NCBI GenBank assembly: GCA_022402465.1
Contig: JAKRSH010000028.1
Span: forward strand, 62,001-126,000
DNA length: 64,000 bases
Reading direction: 5' to 3'
Source of the DNA: Leptospiraceae bacterium
Lineage (GTDB): Bacteria > Spirochaetota > Leptospiria > Leptospirales > Leptospiraceae
Position numbers and translations under genes: made by a program. The notes under the pieces are model-generated. The model worked only from the letters and a program-made list of their open reading frames with translations, was not told the DNA's origin and searched no databases. This document shows, piece by piece, positions 37,206 through 47,516 of the stretch. The first letter of the stretch is position 1. The number at the start of each line of letters is the position of its first letter.

Positions 37206-37273
37206 AAAAATCTAATGTTATAGTTCACCGTTCCTATGCGAATAAAAGGAAATAAAATTCTTTAGGTAAATCT

Positions 37274-38719
37274 TTACTTCACTTCGCGTATTTGAATAGT
37301 ATCTACTCTTTCTTCTCCTGCAATAACATCAGAGAGAATTACAACTTTTTCTCCGCTTTGAATCATACCTTCTTTCTTAAGAATCTCTATCGCATGCTTA
37401 ATCGTCTTCTCAGGATCACTCGAAAAATCAACTCTATAAGGTATAACTCCTCTGTTAAGCCAAAGTTTACGTCTAACGGATGTCATATTGGTGAAGGCAT
37501 GTACTATTGCTGTTTCTGGATGAAAAGAGGATACATGATTTGCCATAATACCTCTTCGAGTAATTACAATAATTGCAGGTGCTCCTAAAGAATCTGCAAG
37601 ATGAGCTGCAGATCTTGCCATCTCCTCTTTCTTGTCTTGGGGAATTTTACTTTTTACATAACCCATCCCGCCACTCATTTCAATTCTACGAGAAATCTTA
37701 TCTAACATCTCTACACATCGAACAGGGTATTTACCCATGGCAGTTTCACCAGAAAGCATAATAGCATCGGCTTCTTCATATACAGCATTCGCAACATCTG
37801 TTACTTCTGCACGTGTAGGTGTTGGGTTATGAATCATACTTTCCAGAAGGTGGGTTGCAACTATTACCTTCTTTCCTTCTAGCGCACATTTCTTAATAAT
37901 TCTTCTCTGTATAATAGGAAGATCTTCCAAGGCTACTTCCACACCAAGATCTCCTCGAGCAACCATAACACCATCTGAAACAGCTATAATTTCATCTAAA
38001 TTACGAACACCTTCTTGATCTTCGATTTTTGCAATGATTTGACAATGAGCGCCCTTATCTTCAATTATCTTTCGAAGCTCTACTACATCATCAGGCGAAC
38101 GAACGAAAGATAAGGCTATGAAATCAATTTCTTCTTCCAGACCAAATAAAATATCTTTATGATCCTTGGGAGTTATACTTGGCATATTAACACGAATTCC
38201 AGGAAGGTTAATATGTTTTCTAGATCCAAGCTTACCACCATCTAACACTTTGCAAACGAGCTCGCCTTCTTTAATTTCTTGAACAGCAAGATTGATAAGT
38301 CCGTTATCAACAGTAACTTTGTCACCAACTTTCAGATCTTTAACTATATCTATGTAATTCACAAATACAGATCTAGCTTCTGATTCTCGACCTGGAATGA
38401 CATGAAATGAAAATGTTTCCCCAACTTTTAGATGTAGTTCATTATCAACATCCCCTGTTCTGATCTCTGGGCCCTGGGTATCCATTAGAATTGCTATGGG
38501 GAATTTTCCTAAATCCTTGTTTAAGGATTTGATATTTTTAATTATCTTTCTGTGAAATTCATGATCCCCATGGGACATGTTTAACCTTGCGACATTCATT
38601 CCTGCCATGGCCAGTTGTTTGATCATGTCTTTGTCTGAGGTAGCTGGGCCGATAGTACAAATAATTTTAGTTTTTCTCGCACGGAGAATTTGGTTGGTAG
38701 GTTTTTTGTTTTTATCCAT
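37274..38719 (-). CDS. pyk: Pyruvate kinase
   Basis: 481 residues; converts phosphoenolpyruvate and ADP to pyruvate and ATP. Signatures: [57 protein letters not shown] and [11 protein letters not shown], then [12 protein letters not shown], and a C-terminal allosteric-type domain. Full length. Its start lies 3 bp after the stop of the upstream 658-residue gene, so they share a transcript. Confidence 0.97.
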   Translation of the reverse strand: MDKNKKPTNQILRARKTKIICTIGPATSDKDMIKQLAMAGMNVARLNMSHGDHEFHRKIIKNIKSLNKDLGKFPIAILMDTQGPEIRTGDVDNELHLKVGETFSFHVIPGRESEARSVFVNYIDIVKDLKVGDKVTVDNGLINLAVQEIKEGELVCKVLDGGKLGSRKHINLPGIRVNMPSITPKDHKDILFGLEEEIDFIALSFVRSPDDVVELRKIIEDKGAHCQIIAKIEDQEGVRNLDEIIAVSDGVMVARGDLGVEVALEDLPIIQRRIIKKCALEGKKVIVATHLLESMIHNPTPTRAEVTDVANAVYEEADAIMLSGETAMGKYPVRCVEMLDKISRRIEMSGGMGYVKSKIPQDKKEEMARSAAHLADSLGAPAIIVITRRGIMANHVSSFHPETAIVHAFTNMTSVRRKLWLNRGVIPYRVDFSSDPEKTIKHAIEILKKEGMIQSGEKVVILSDVIAGEERVDTIQIREVK

Positions 38720-38722
38720 TTC

Positions 38723-40699
38723 TTATCTTATCTTAGGCAATATTCTATCTAAAAATTCAGCTAAGGAGACAGCTAAATCATACTTCATCTGCTCTCTCAT
38801 TGCTCCCGTCTTTTGTGCTTGGATGACTTCTTCTGCCTTCTCTAGCAGCTTCTTCCCATTTTTTTTCAAATAATTTCTCGTAATTAAAATCGGCCAGATG
38901 TACTTATCCGGCTGATTTCGAACCATATATGAATAGATATCCTTACCGCCCTTTTTCTTCAAAAAGAAAATAAGATCATCTTCCGTCATAGAACTGCTTA
39001 CCTTATCCAAGACATAGGTTCTGTCTGGATAAACTCCAAAATCCCAAGCCTCATCTAATGCAGATAGGATGCTTTTTAGTTTTTCTTTGGTTGCTGGATC
39101 ATCCTCAAGCTCTGAACTACCCTGTGAAGGGATAGTATCTTCCGATGATTTTTCATTTGCAGCTTCAGTATCTTTAGTTTTCTTTGCCAGTTTCTCATTT
39201 TCTTTCTTAATGCGTTCTTCCGCTATTTCTGTTCGTCTCTTGGCAATATGTTTGGATCTTTGGTCGGCAACTTGTTGTTTTACATTCTTGAGCACTGCAT
39301 TTCTAATGCTAGTGGCTTCAAATTTATGAACTTTCTTATTTCCCATTAGCATTCGCCAAAGCCAGGTTAGGAAAGGAAGATGTTTAAATAATGCACTACT
39401 TTCCGCTTCTTCAAATGATTTAATCACATCAGGATCTTCGATATTTGAAATAACATCCATCATTCTAAGTACGGTTATCTCTGTATCATTTCCTGTAGCT
39501 GCGAAATTTCTTTTTGCTGATTCAATAGCTGATTTCACACCTTCTTTATGAAGGATATACTCAAAATAATGTTTCTTATCAGCAAATTCTGTATAATGAA
39601 TAGCAGAATGTTTTATTATAGAAGTGCGCATCTCTTCATCCAAGGTTTCCCCTTGGATTCTCAAGAGATTAAGATCAATAATTTTTCCAGAAGATTGAAT
39701 ATAAGTCATGATTTCATCAAAAGTCTTTTTCTTTTCTTCTTTCTTTTCTTTTTCTTTCTCCTGGTTATAATAATCAGAAAGAAGTATTATTTCTTCCACT
39801 AAGGCCTTTTGGTCACCGTATGAATCGGTAAGAAAGGTAGATACCTTAGTTGCAATTTCTTTAGGATCTTCCCAATCTTCATCGCTTGGTTTTTCAATAA
39901 CTCCGATTCGTATCAAGTCAGGTATTATAACTTCTTTTAAGATATCGAGGTAGATCTCTAAGCGACTAAAGATCTCTTCTTTCTTAAAAAAATAAAATAC
40001 AGATTTATTGCCTGCTTTAGATGCCTTGTCGTTGCGGATGAAAAAGATAACCTTATCTTCTACAAGTTTTTTGAGAATGGGTTTTAAATGGATTAAAATT
40101 GTAGTATCTTTGAGTGCCTTTGTTTTATCAAAAGGACAGCGAAATAAATTTCCAATTTCTGTTGAAGCATAAGTATCAAATAAACGATTCTCGGTAACAG
40201 CACTTTTAATTCTATCACTGAGGTAAGCTTTAGATGGGGACTCCCTTTTATCCTTTACCCACTTCTTAATGTTATCAATACTAATATCATTCAATCCTGT
40301 CGCATAACGATACGATGTTGTTCCATCAGCTGCCGTTGGACGGCAGAAAACTGTATGGTGTTTGAGATGGGATTCTGGCTCGAAGCTTTCTCCACCTAAA
40401 TCACTTGGAGAATACTCCAAATAATTGAGTTTCTTTATCATAGGTGGCTTAGATTTAATTCCGTATTCATTTAGGAAAAAATCTAATTTTTCTGCCTCAA
40501 TACCAATATCCTTTAAAAGTTGCTCAGCTCTTGGTAATGATTTGTTTACAGTGAATTTTTCAGTCCACTCATACAGAGTTATGAGAAGTCGGTAGATTCC
40601 CTTATTTAGCAAGTCACCCCTTGCTTCAATAGATTGTGTTCGTTGAAGTGCCATAGTATAGTCTAGCACTTTCAACTCTGGTAAATTGGGATCTAACAT
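38723..40699 (-). CDS. Hypothetical large cytosolic protein
   Basis: 658 residues, not recognised. No signal peptide or clear transmembrane helix, highly charged. A Lys/Glu-rich coiled-coil segment lies about residues 310-335, and a second charged helical region at about 480-530 (RRTEIAEERIKKENEKLAKKTK) leads into an acidic Ser-rich linker. The C-terminal ~110 residues are helical. Sits between asd (30 bp upstream) and pyk (3 bp downstream), so an asd-orf-pyk operon is likely, but the role is unknown. Confidence 0.75.
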   Translation of the reverse strand: MLDPNLPELKVLDYTMALQRTQSIEARGDLLNKGIYRLLITLYEWTEKFTVNKSLPRAEQLLKDIGIEAEKLDFFLNEYGIKSKPPMIKKLNYLEYSPSDLGGESFEPESHLKHHTVFCRPTAADGTTSYRYATGLNDISIDNIKKWVKDKRESPSKAYLSDRIKSAVTENRLFDTYASTEIGNLFRCPFDKTKALKDTTILIHLKPILKKLVEDKVIFFIRNDKASKAGNKSVFYFFKKEEIFSRLEIYLDILKEVIIPDLIRIGVIEKPSDEDWEDPKEIATKVSTFLTDSYGDQKALVEEIILLSDYYNQEKEKEKKEEKKKTFDEIMTYIQSSGKIIDLNLLRIQGETLDEEMRTSIIKHSAIHYTEFADKKHYFEYILHKEGVKSAIESAKRNFAATGNDTEITVLRMMDVISNIEDPDVIKSFEEAESSALFKHLPFLTWLWRMLMGNKKVHKFEATSIRNAVLKNVKQQVADQRSKHIAKRRTEIAEERIKKENEKLAKKTKDTEAANEKSSEDTIPSQGSSELEDDPATKEKLKSILSALDEAWDFGVYPDRTYVLDKVSSSMTEDDLIFFLKKKGGKDIYSYMVRNQPDKYIWPILITRNYLKKNGKKLLEKAEEVIQAQKTGAMREQMKYDLAVSLAEFLDRILPKIR

Positions 40700-40729
40700 A
40701 GTAATTACGCTATATTAGAATGAAGAAAC

Positions 40730-41785
40730 TTACTTGGATCTTAGATATCCTTTTTTGTAAAGTAATTCTGCATTCAATACAGCTGCACCTGCGGCTCCTC
40801 GTACAGTATTGTGACTCAAGACAACAAATTTCCAATCTAGAATAGGATCTTCTCTCAGTCTTCCAACTACAACGCCCATTCCTTTTCCTTCATAAAGATC
40901 TAATCTTGGTTGCGGACGATCGTCTTCTTCTCTATATATGATCGGCTTGGGAGGTGCCGATGGTAAACTTAGTTTTTGTGGTTCTGCTTGAAAATTCCTC
41001 CATAAAGAAATAATTTCTTCTTTCGATGCTTTCTTCTTGAGTTTCACCGAAATACATACAGTATGACCATCAAAAACTGGAACTCTATTGCAATGCGCTG
41101 ACATTTTAAAATCAGCCGAAACAATCTTACCATCCTGAACATGACCTAGGCACTTCTGGGGTTCTGACTCAGCCTTGGGCTCTTCGCCTCCAATAAAGGG
41201 AACCACATTTCCTAAGATATCCATTGAGGGAACTCCTGGGTATCCTGCACCTGAAATGGCTTGCATGGAAAAAATCATTAAACTTTCAATGCCAAATTGA
41301 TCAAACAAGGGCTTGAGGGCAATTGTTACTCCCATAATAGTACAATTTGAATTCGTAATAATTTTGCCCTTAGTTAATTGTGCATCTAAAACTGCTAGGT
41401 GCTCTGGATTGACTTCCGCACTGAGTATGGGAACATTATCAACCATGCGGTGATTTTTGCTATTTGAAATAACCATAACTCCTGCTTCCGCATAAGCAGT
41501 CTCAACTTCACCAGCAATACTTGCATCCAATCCTGAGAATACTATCTGCAATCCAGGAGTTTCCTTGGGTTCAGGTGAGGTTACCACCATTGGCTTCGCA
41601 TAGCTAGGAATATCAGAAGATATCTTCCACCGAGATTTCATCAAATCTCCATATGCCTTTCCAACACTTTTTTCAGAGGCACACAAAGCTGCGACCTCAA
41701 AGAAAGGATGGTTCTCCAAAAGTTCTACAAATCTTTGACCAACAGATCCGGTCGCACCTAATATTCCTACTTTTACTTTTTCCAT
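40730..41785 (-). CDS. asd: Aspartate-semialdehyde dehydrogenase
   Basis: 351 residues; NADPH-dependent reduction of aspartyl phosphate, needed for diaminopimelate, Lys, Met and Thr. N-terminal [17 protein letters not shown], active-site Cys in [11 protein letters not shown], substrate-binding [14 protein letters not shown] and C-terminal [18 protein letters not shown]. The form is the one shared with archaea and fungi rather than E. coli Asd. In leptospires asd is known to lie on the second chromosome, which supports that identity for this window. Confidence 0.96.
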   Translation of the reverse strand: MEKVKVGILGATGSVGQRFVELLENHPFFEVAALCASEKSVGKAYGDLMKSRWKISSDIPSYAKPMVVTSPEPKETPGLQIVFSGLDASIAGEVETAYAEAGVMVISNSKNHRMVDNVPILSAEVNPEHLAVLDAQLTKGKIITNSNCTIMGVTIALKPLFDQFGIESLMIFSMQAISGAGYPGVPSMDILGNVVPFIGGEEPKAESEPQKCLGHVQDGKIVSADFKMSAHCNRVPVFDGHTVCISVKLKKKASKEEIISLWRNFQAEPQKLSLPSAPPKPIIYREEDDRPQPRLDLYEGKGMGVVVGRLREDPILDWKFVVLSHNTVRGAAGAAVLNAELLYKKGYLRSK

Positions 41786-41814
41786 AGCTAACTCTTCCTA
41801 AATTTGCTTTTCCA

Positions 41815-43371
41815 CTAATTTCTTAAAGCAGAAAATTTCTTAATTTCTTCGCAATAAACCTGATTCATTTTTACCATGCCTGGATATGTAAAATGGTGGT
41901 AATCGCTAAAATCCTGCATGTGTAAATTTTCTTTCAAATCAATGAATTTTACTGATGGATTTTCTAAATCTTTCAAATATTTTAAATAGCCCTCATACCA
42001 CTTGGAATCCTTGTACCACTTCAGTGATATGGGATTTTCTGGGTTATTGATAAGCAATAAGGGAATGTTACGTTTATCAAATTCATTACTGATTTCCTTT
42101 AGATAAGGAAAATGTAATATGGGGATAAATTCTTGACTTGCAAGCTTTTTCTTAGATTCAGCGAGTTCTACTAAATAACGTATTCCGGGCCTTAGGTGAA
42201 AATCTTCTAAAAGACGAAAATAAAAATATTTCTCATATTCCGAGTCATTCATATTTAGATAGCGAAGATCTTCTGTTCTTTCTTCTCTATTGTATTGAGC
42301 ATTTTGTATGGGTTTATCTAATCCAAAAGTTTGAGTTAGACGAACTCCCATAGGGTCAAAGTGGTAATCTTTCAAAAAACCAACTGATTCTGTAGCAAGC
42401 CATGTCTGACTTAATTCAGCTCTTATTAAATCACCATGTCTTTCATCTAGGTAGATTTTATTCCAGCCTGGCTTCAGGAATACTTTAGTTTCTTTCCAAT
42501 TATTGGATGAAAATTCTATACTTAAAGATTTTTCTCTAAGAAGGTCGGATACTATTTCCAACCAAAATCCATCTTGGCGCAATTTCTTTGTTAAAGGGAA
42601 TGAAAATGTTTTTCCAGTCCAACCAAGTGAATTTACTCTTTCCGGTATTTGAACACCTGCATAGGCATGATATCTTGTATTTCTACCAAATCTATGATTA
42701 TAAATATTTTCAATATTCTCGGAATATATATTTTTTGTTGCATAAAATCGAAAAAGCCCAGCTAAAAAGAAATCAGACCTTTCTTCCCAATCTAGGATTT
42801 TCCAAAAATGAGAAAGTGTTTGCCATGGAAAAATAATTTTTGCCTGAGGAGCTTCTCCTTCAGAGATAGCATCCTTAATTAGCACTTCATTCGGAACATT
42901 AGAAAGCAATTGACCTGGAAAAAGCACATTAGCCCTGTGCATACGAAAATCAATAAAATTAATGGGATAAACTACTAAATCTGGTTTTAATTTCCATAAC
43001 TCATCTAGAAATAAATAAAGATACAAAGGGCTTTTACCAGCGTACGAAAAGTACTCTACATCCCAATCTTCCTTAGTCAATTTACTGAGTTCATTTTCAA
43101 CTAAGGTTTTATCCAAACTATAATAAGCAATACTTGATCCAACAATGAATACTCTCTTCTTATTCTTGGGACGACTTTCAATAGCCTTCCATTCATAGAT
43201 GAAATTGTAGAAATGATTTGAATTCCAGGGACTCTCATTAGGAATTTTCCATAAGAGAAATCCAAAAAAAACAGTATCTAAAACAAAAAGACAAACTACG
43301 AAAAGGATAGAAAATTTTGTATTTTTGGACCAGAACATTGCTCCAATATTCTTGAATTTGCTAAAAAACAA
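41815..43371 (-). CDS. SGNH-hydrolase-like membrane-anchored protein, partner of the MBOAT
   Basis: 518 residues: one N-terminal transmembrane helix (about 20-42), then a periplasmic domain starting with RVFIVGSSIAYYSL (nucleophile block) and ending with DYHHFTYPGMVKMNQ, which supplies the Asp/His block. This is the pattern of AlgJ/AlgX/DltD-type partners of MBOAT acyltransferases. A middle insertion (about 225-330) looks like a beta-rich module. It overlaps the MBOAT stop codon by 11 bp. Proposed role: final transfer of acyl groups to a surface glycan. Confidence 0.75.
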   Translation of the reverse strand: MFFSKFKNIGAMFWSKNTKFSILFVVCLFVLDTVFFGFLLWKIPNESPWNSNHFYNFIYEWKAIESRPKNKKRVFIVGSSIAYYSLDKTLVENELSKLTKEDWDVEYFSYAGKSPLYLYLFLDELWKLKPDLVVYPINFIDFRMHRANVLFPGQLLSNVPNEVLIKDAISEGEAPQAKIIFPWQTLSHFWKILDWEERSDFFLAGLFRFYATKNIYSENIENIYNHRFGRNTRYHAYAGVQIPERVNSLGWTGKTFSFPLTKKLRQDGFWLEIVSDLLREKSLSIEFSSNNWKETKVFLKPGWNKIYLDERHGDLIRAELSQTWLATESVGFLKDYHFDPMGVRLTQTFGLDKPIQNAQYNREERTEDLRYLNMNDSEYEKYFYFRLLEDFHLRPGIRYLVELAESKKKLASQEFIPILHFPYLKEISNEFDKRNIPLLLINNPENPISLKWYKDSKWYEGYLKYLKDLENPSVKFIDLKENLHMQDFSDYHHFTYPGMVKMNQVYCEEIKKFSALRN

Positions 43372-45046
43372 AGTAAATAAAGGGTTTTCCAGGCTTTGAA
43401 AGCAGTGTTATTAAAATGGCGATCGTTGAAAAAACCAAAGCATGCCGGAATTGAAATGGGGTATTTTCCCAAAATTCTGGATGAATTTTGCATTTTCCAG
43501 CTATGTGACCTACACTCAAACAAAGAAAAACAAAGAAAAAAGAAGATAGCATGGCATAAGGTAAATTAATTCCAGACTGTAAGGTAAGGATCCTATTTAT
43601 CATATCCAAGGCAATGTTTAGATTCGGTGATCTAAAAAATACCCAGAGAATAGAAGTTACAGAAAAAACGATTAAAGTTGGAAATAATTTATAGATCACT
43701 AATTGAAGCACTTGATTCCATAAATCATTCTTAGCTTGAAATGGTCTTAATTTAATTCTATCAAAGAAGAATCGTTCTATGGCCAAAAAAAATCCATGAG
43801 ATCCACCCCAAATAACAAAATTCCAATTCGCACCATGCCAAAGACCACCCAGAAGCATGACTAGCAAGAGATTTCTATAAGTCAAAAGAGCACTAACACG
43901 ATTGCCTCCTAAGGATATATAGAGATAATCTTTCAACCAAGAGGATAAAGAAATATGCCAACGATTCCAAAATTCACTGAAACTGCTAGAGAGATAAGGA
44001 AGATTAAAATTCTTAGGTAAACGAAATCCAAACAATAAGGCGATTCCAATTGCAATATCACTGTATCCACTGAAGTCTAAAAATATTTGGAAACTATAAG
44101 CCAAAACGGAAATGAAACCAAATGACCAATCTAGGGCATTTGGATTCAAGTATGCAAAATCCACGATTTCTGCCAAACGGTCTGCAAGCACTGCCTTCTT
44201 AAAAAATCCTAAGGCTATCCAAGAAAAAGCAGAAATCAAAGGAACCTGAGTCCAGGAAAGTCTCTCATAAACCTGGGGCAAAAATTCTTTTGCCTTAACT
44301 ATGGGCCCTGCAACCAATTGTGGGAAAAAACTTACGTAAAGACAATAATCAAACCAGGAACTACAAGGTCGTATCGTACCACGATATACATCAATGGTAT
44401 AGCTCATAGATTGAAAAATAAAAAAAGAAATTCCCAGGGGAAGGATCCAATCCATGCCAGAGATTTCTTCTTGGAGATTGAATAAGTGACCATTATTAGT
44501 CATTTTATTGATTATTTCTATAACATTTAATGCAATAAATTGAGCGTATTTGAAGAAGAAAAGGGTGCCTAAATTCAAGCTTATTGAGAAGAAAAGAAAA
44601 ATTTTCTTCTTGCTGGGATATCTGGAAATCAATAGAGCCAGAAGGAAATCCCAGCTCACTACTGAAATGAGAATTGGGAAGAAGGAAGAATTCAGAATAA
44701 AGTAAAAAAGGAGAGACGAGAATAAAAGAAAAGCATTAAATAGCCTATTTTCAAGCATTTTATTACTCAATTTTATTGACTGGGCATTGGTTTCCAATAA
44801 TTGATTATTATAATATCTTTTTCCGCTTGAAATATTGTATTTTAATGATTTAATTTTAGCAATTCTGAAGATATTATTTGCTATTTTAATAACTGCTTTA
44901 TAACAAGCATTTATTTGAGAAACTATAGAGTTTTTTCTAATATTTATTCTTAACCATCGAATGCAATATTCGCACATATAAAATAGCAGTATTATGATTA
45001 TTATTAATCCATAAAATGATATAAATAATGGTGATAGGAAGGACAT
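43361..45046 (-). CDS. MBOAT-family O-acyltransferase (AlgI/DltB-like)
   Basis: 561 residues, about ten to twelve transmembrane helices. Signatures: FFPQLVAGPIVKAKEFLPQ, IFLDFSGYSDIAIGIALLFGF, FWNRWHISLSSWLKDYLYISLGGN and LLGGLWHGANWNFVIWGG with the catalytic His. Family members move acyl groups across the membrane for O-acetylation of polysaccharides. With the overlapping SGNH-like gene it forms a two-component O-acylation module, probably acting on LPS or another surface glycan. The first ~90 residues are an extra, poorly conserved segment. Confidence 0.92.
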   Translation of the reverse strand: MSFLSPLFISFYGLIIIIILLFYMCEYCIRWLRINIRKNSIVSQINACYKAVIKIANNIFRIAKIKSLKYNISSGKRYYNNQLLETNAQSIKLSNKMLENRLFNAFLLFSSLLFYFILNSSFFPILISVVSWDFLLALLISRYPSKKKIFLFFSISLNLGTLFFFKYAQFIALNVIEIINKMTNNGHLFNLQEEISGMDWILPLGISFFIFQSMSYTIDVYRGTIRPCSSWFDYCLYVSFFPQLVAGPIVKAKEFLPQVYERLSWTQVPLISAFSWIALGFFKKAVLADRLAEIVDFAYLNPNALDWSFGFISVLAYSFQIFLDFSGYSDIAIGIALLFGFRLPKNFNLPYLSSSFSEFWNRWHISLSSWLKDYLYISLGGNRVSALLTYRNLLLVMLLGGLWHGANWNFVIWGGSHGFFLAIERFFFDRIKLRPFQAKNDLWNQVLQLVIYKLFPTLIVFSVTSILWVFFRSPNLNIALDMINRILTLQSGINLPYAMLSSFFFVFLCLSVGHIAGKCKIHPEFWENTPFQFRHALVFSTIAILITLLSKPGKPFIYFVF

Positions 45047-45068
45047 AAACTGAAACTATAAGAACAAG

Positions 45069-45284
45069 CTAAACAACGTACTTACAAGTAACTCCACAAT
45101 TCGGACAAATGCAGGTTACTTCTGCCTTTACTCTTCTACCTTTGGCAGATTCTACCTTTCCGATAGCCACAAAATCAAAACTAACGCCTGATGGGACATA
45201 ATGACCAGATCCATACTTAGCGGAACCTTCAATTATATAGCTACAAGCATGGCATTTTACCCTTAATTTTATCGATTCAGCCAA
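45069..45284 (-). CDS. Small zinc-ribbon-like protein
   Basis: 71 residues with two paired-cysteine knuckles, CHAC near the N-terminus and CPNC near the C-terminus (plus two further Cys), which can build a zinc ribbon. The middle is beta-rich with a basic GRRVKAE. No family recognised. It is 22 bp upstream of the MBOAT gene on the same strand. Confidence 0.65.
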   Translation of the reverse strand: MAESIKLRVKCHACSYIIEGSAKYGSGHYVPSGVSFDFVAIGKVESAKGRRVKAEVTCICPNCGVTCKYVV

Positions 45285-46103
45285 TTCAAACCATCCTTAT
45301 TCTGCAACAAAATCTTATTCTTTCTATGTTTGAGATAAATTCACTAAAAAAACTCCTGCCAGAATGACAGATGCACCTTTTTTTCATGGTAATGCCATAA
45401 TGGCAGGGTATAGACCTGTTTCACGAAATCAAATTTGCCCTTTTTCTACCTAAGAAGCATGGATTTAGCTAGCTTGTACTCCCTTGGGTTCTATCTAGGC
45501 TTTACTTGACTGAAAATTCCATATCCCTAGAATTTTGGGCATATACAGACAAGTTGTGCAATTTTTTGGAAATTTCCTTCTTTCTGCGGAATAATTTAAG
45601 ATCAAATTTGCTTCTCGCTTTTTTTTAAATTCCTACTTCAGAGATCCTTCTTCTTCAATAGCCCTATTGTGGGCAATTAAAAGAACAAGATTTGACTTTT
45701 TAACCTAGATTGGTGAGTTAATTCCATCCATTTTCCTCAGTGTAATGACGTAATTTGGTTTTTCTAAGTCCTAAATGCCAAGAATTGGCCTAAGCACTTA
45801 GCTTAATTGCCAATATCTTCCCACTTAAAAGAATTCCAAAGTTAAAAAAATGGGCAGTTTGGATGTCCTTCTGCCCTCCCATGGTCTTTTGTATAAAAGT
45901 TTAATTTTAGGCAGATAATATGGTCATTTAGCAAGCAGCCTAAGCATTTAGGTATAACTGACCAGCCCTCGTCATTAAATGGTTAAAATTGGGCAGTTTA
46001 TTAATTAAAATTTGGCAGTAGTTTTCAGTGTGCTACCCACAGTGGAAATTGTGAAAATCGGTTTCTATTGAGCATTAAGGGCTAATGCTCATCTAATTTG
46101 AAT
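45285..46103. other. 819-bp non-coding region with GGCAG motifs and small inverted repeats
   Basis: No plausible gene on either strand; the base composition is very A/T-rich. Related motifs recur: ATGGGCAGTTT (45850-45860), TTAGGCAGATA (45907-45917), TTGGGCAGTTT (45989-45999), TTTGGCAGTAG (46011-46021), and an inverted pair CCTGCCA (45355-45361)/TGGCAGG (45401-45407). Short palindromes are GCCAA/TTGGC (45777-45789) and TAAGC/GCTTA just after. No obvious DnaA boxes. It could be an origin, a centromere-like region, or just a promoter region; function undetermined. Confidence 0.5.
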
Positions 46104-46532
46104 TTAAGGCTTTTTCTTCTTAGCTGCGGTTTTTTTCTTTTTAGCTTGTTTCACGTCTGAATTCGTTGTTTCGGATTTATTGGAAGGCTGAGTTGCCGAC
46201 GGGCTTTTTGATTTTGCCTTCTTTACGCCGACAGTGCTTGAATCTGCATCAGTTCCGTATCCTAGAGGTGAATTCCCCATTCTTTCATTTCGCTTCACCA
46301 TATAAATAAAATGTCTTACATACTGCGTATACGGTTCTTGGATGTCCTTGGGCTCGAATTCAAGGGGAGATTCGATCAGTGTTTTAATTAAAGACATAGG
46401 AAGATCTTCCTTGCTGGTTAGCAGAAGAACTTCAAGTCTCTTGCAGATTTCATTGTCATTAACTTCAATGGAAAGTCTTCGCATTGCATTGAGCAATTTA
46501 CTGAATGCAATTCGTTTAGGTTTGGATGCCAT
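46104..46532 (-). CDS. Hypothetical protein with histone-H1-like lysine-rich tail
   Basis: 142 residues from the Met at 46532; an earlier ATG at 46550 is possible. The N-terminal ~90 residues are helical (RIAFSKLLNAMRRL, EICKRLEVLLL). The last ~45 are low-complexity Lys/Ser/Ala/Thr ending KKKKTAAKKKKP, typical of DNA- or RNA-binding tails. It overlaps the 3' end of the upstream gene by about 115 bp in another frame. Function unknown; nucleic-acid binding is inferred from the tail only. Confidence 0.6.
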   Translation of the reverse strand: MASKPKRIAFSKLLNAMRRLSIEVNDNEICKRLEVLLLTSKEDLPMSLIKTLIESPLEFEPKDIQEPYTQYVRHFIYMVKRNERMGNSPLGYGTDADSSTVGVKKAKSKSPSATQPSNKSETTNSDVKQAKKKKTAAKKKKP

Positions 46533-47467
46533 AGGGATAGAATTTTCCAATTCTGATTTCTTACAATTCGTTTTTCCTTCCCAAGACCAGCTTCTACAGA
46601 AAACATGAAAGCTTGGTTCTGGGACTGAGGCAATACTTCCCGTGCATTTGAAACTTTTGTAAATAGATTTCCAGAAGTGATTAGCTTAGCTAAATCATTC
46701 CATCTCTCTTGGTATTCCCCTGCGATCCAATAATTGAACTTCAAAAGAACTTGGTTCTCCAATTCAAAAACCGCAGTCTGAACCCTGGGTGCAAATGAGT
46801 CACTCATTCCAAGAATATGTGTGCTTGCTGCTGAGTCTATTTCCCAAGTAAGGCCCCTAGAATTTCTGACTGTAGCAAAGGACATTTTGTAATTTGAAGA
46901 ATCCTTATTTCTTCCTGGGAAGAAATCCCAAAAAGCCATGAAGTGAAGTCTAGATCTATGGCCGGTGAATTTGTACTGAGGAATTTGGATCTCAAAGCAA
47001 GTATTTTTCAAAAAAGATTCTAAGCTCCAAGCTCTTCCATAGGTTTCAATGTTTGCAAAACCATAAGCTTCAAATGCATTGAGTGAACTTACCTCTATTG
47101 GTAGATACGATTTCTGGGATAGAACTACCTTTGTTTCTTCTGATGAATTTGAAGGAGATGCCAATTCAGAATTTGCTTTTGTAGTTACATCCGTAGGGAT
47201 CTCCCAATCAAGTGCAGAAATTTTAGCACTAGTTAAATCTTGGTCCATTTCAAAAACCCGTAGCACTTCAGACTCATGAAGCAACTTCCACTCTTGAGCC
47301 TCAATTTGACTTATTTGGGAAGAGAAAAGAAAAAGACTTAATGCATAAAAAGAAATTCGGAAATTAGATGAAAATTTATGATTTTGGCTAAGCTTAGAAA
47401 TCGTTTTTTTGACAGATCCGATTTGAAAAAATCGTGCCAAATATGTATTTAATTTAGAAATATTCAT
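46418..47467 (-). CDS. Hypothetical exported protein
   Basis: 349 residues, not recognised. After a charged N-terminus there is one hydrophobic stretch (about 36-56, ISFYALSLFLFSSQIS) that may be a signal anchor or long signal peptide, then a beta-rich domain with TGHRSRLHFMAFWDFFPG and FNYWIAGEYQERW. Its C-terminal ~38 codons overlap the Lys-rich gene, and that terminal peptide looks less protein-like (NCSMQCEDFPLKLMTMKSA), so a frameshift or lost stop codon is possible. Confidence 0.6.
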   Translation of the reverse strand: MNISKLNTYLARFFQIGSVKKTISKLSQNHKFSSNFRISFYALSLFLFSSQISQIEAQEWKLLHESEVLRVFEMDQDLTSAKISALDWEIPTDVTTKANSELASPSNSSEETKVVLSQKSYLPIEVSSLNAFEAYGFANIETYGRAWSLESFLKNTCFEIQIPQYKFTGHRSRLHFMAFWDFFPGRNKDSSNYKMSFATVRNSRGLTWEIDSAASTHILGMSDSFAPRVQTAVFELENQVLLKFNYWIAGEYQERWNDLAKLITSGNLFTKVSNAREVLPQSQNQAFMFSVEAGLGKEKRIVRNQNWKILSLWHPNLNELHSVNCSMQCEDFPLKLMTMKSARDLKFFC

Positions 47468-47516
47468 AAGCTATATGCCTAATTTGAGGCATATTTCCCA
47501 GAAAATCAAGTTTTTT

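Noticed and set aside
45285-46103. Small protein or tRNA genes in the long gap
   Set aside because: No open frame with a ribosome site and no cloverleaf pattern was seen.
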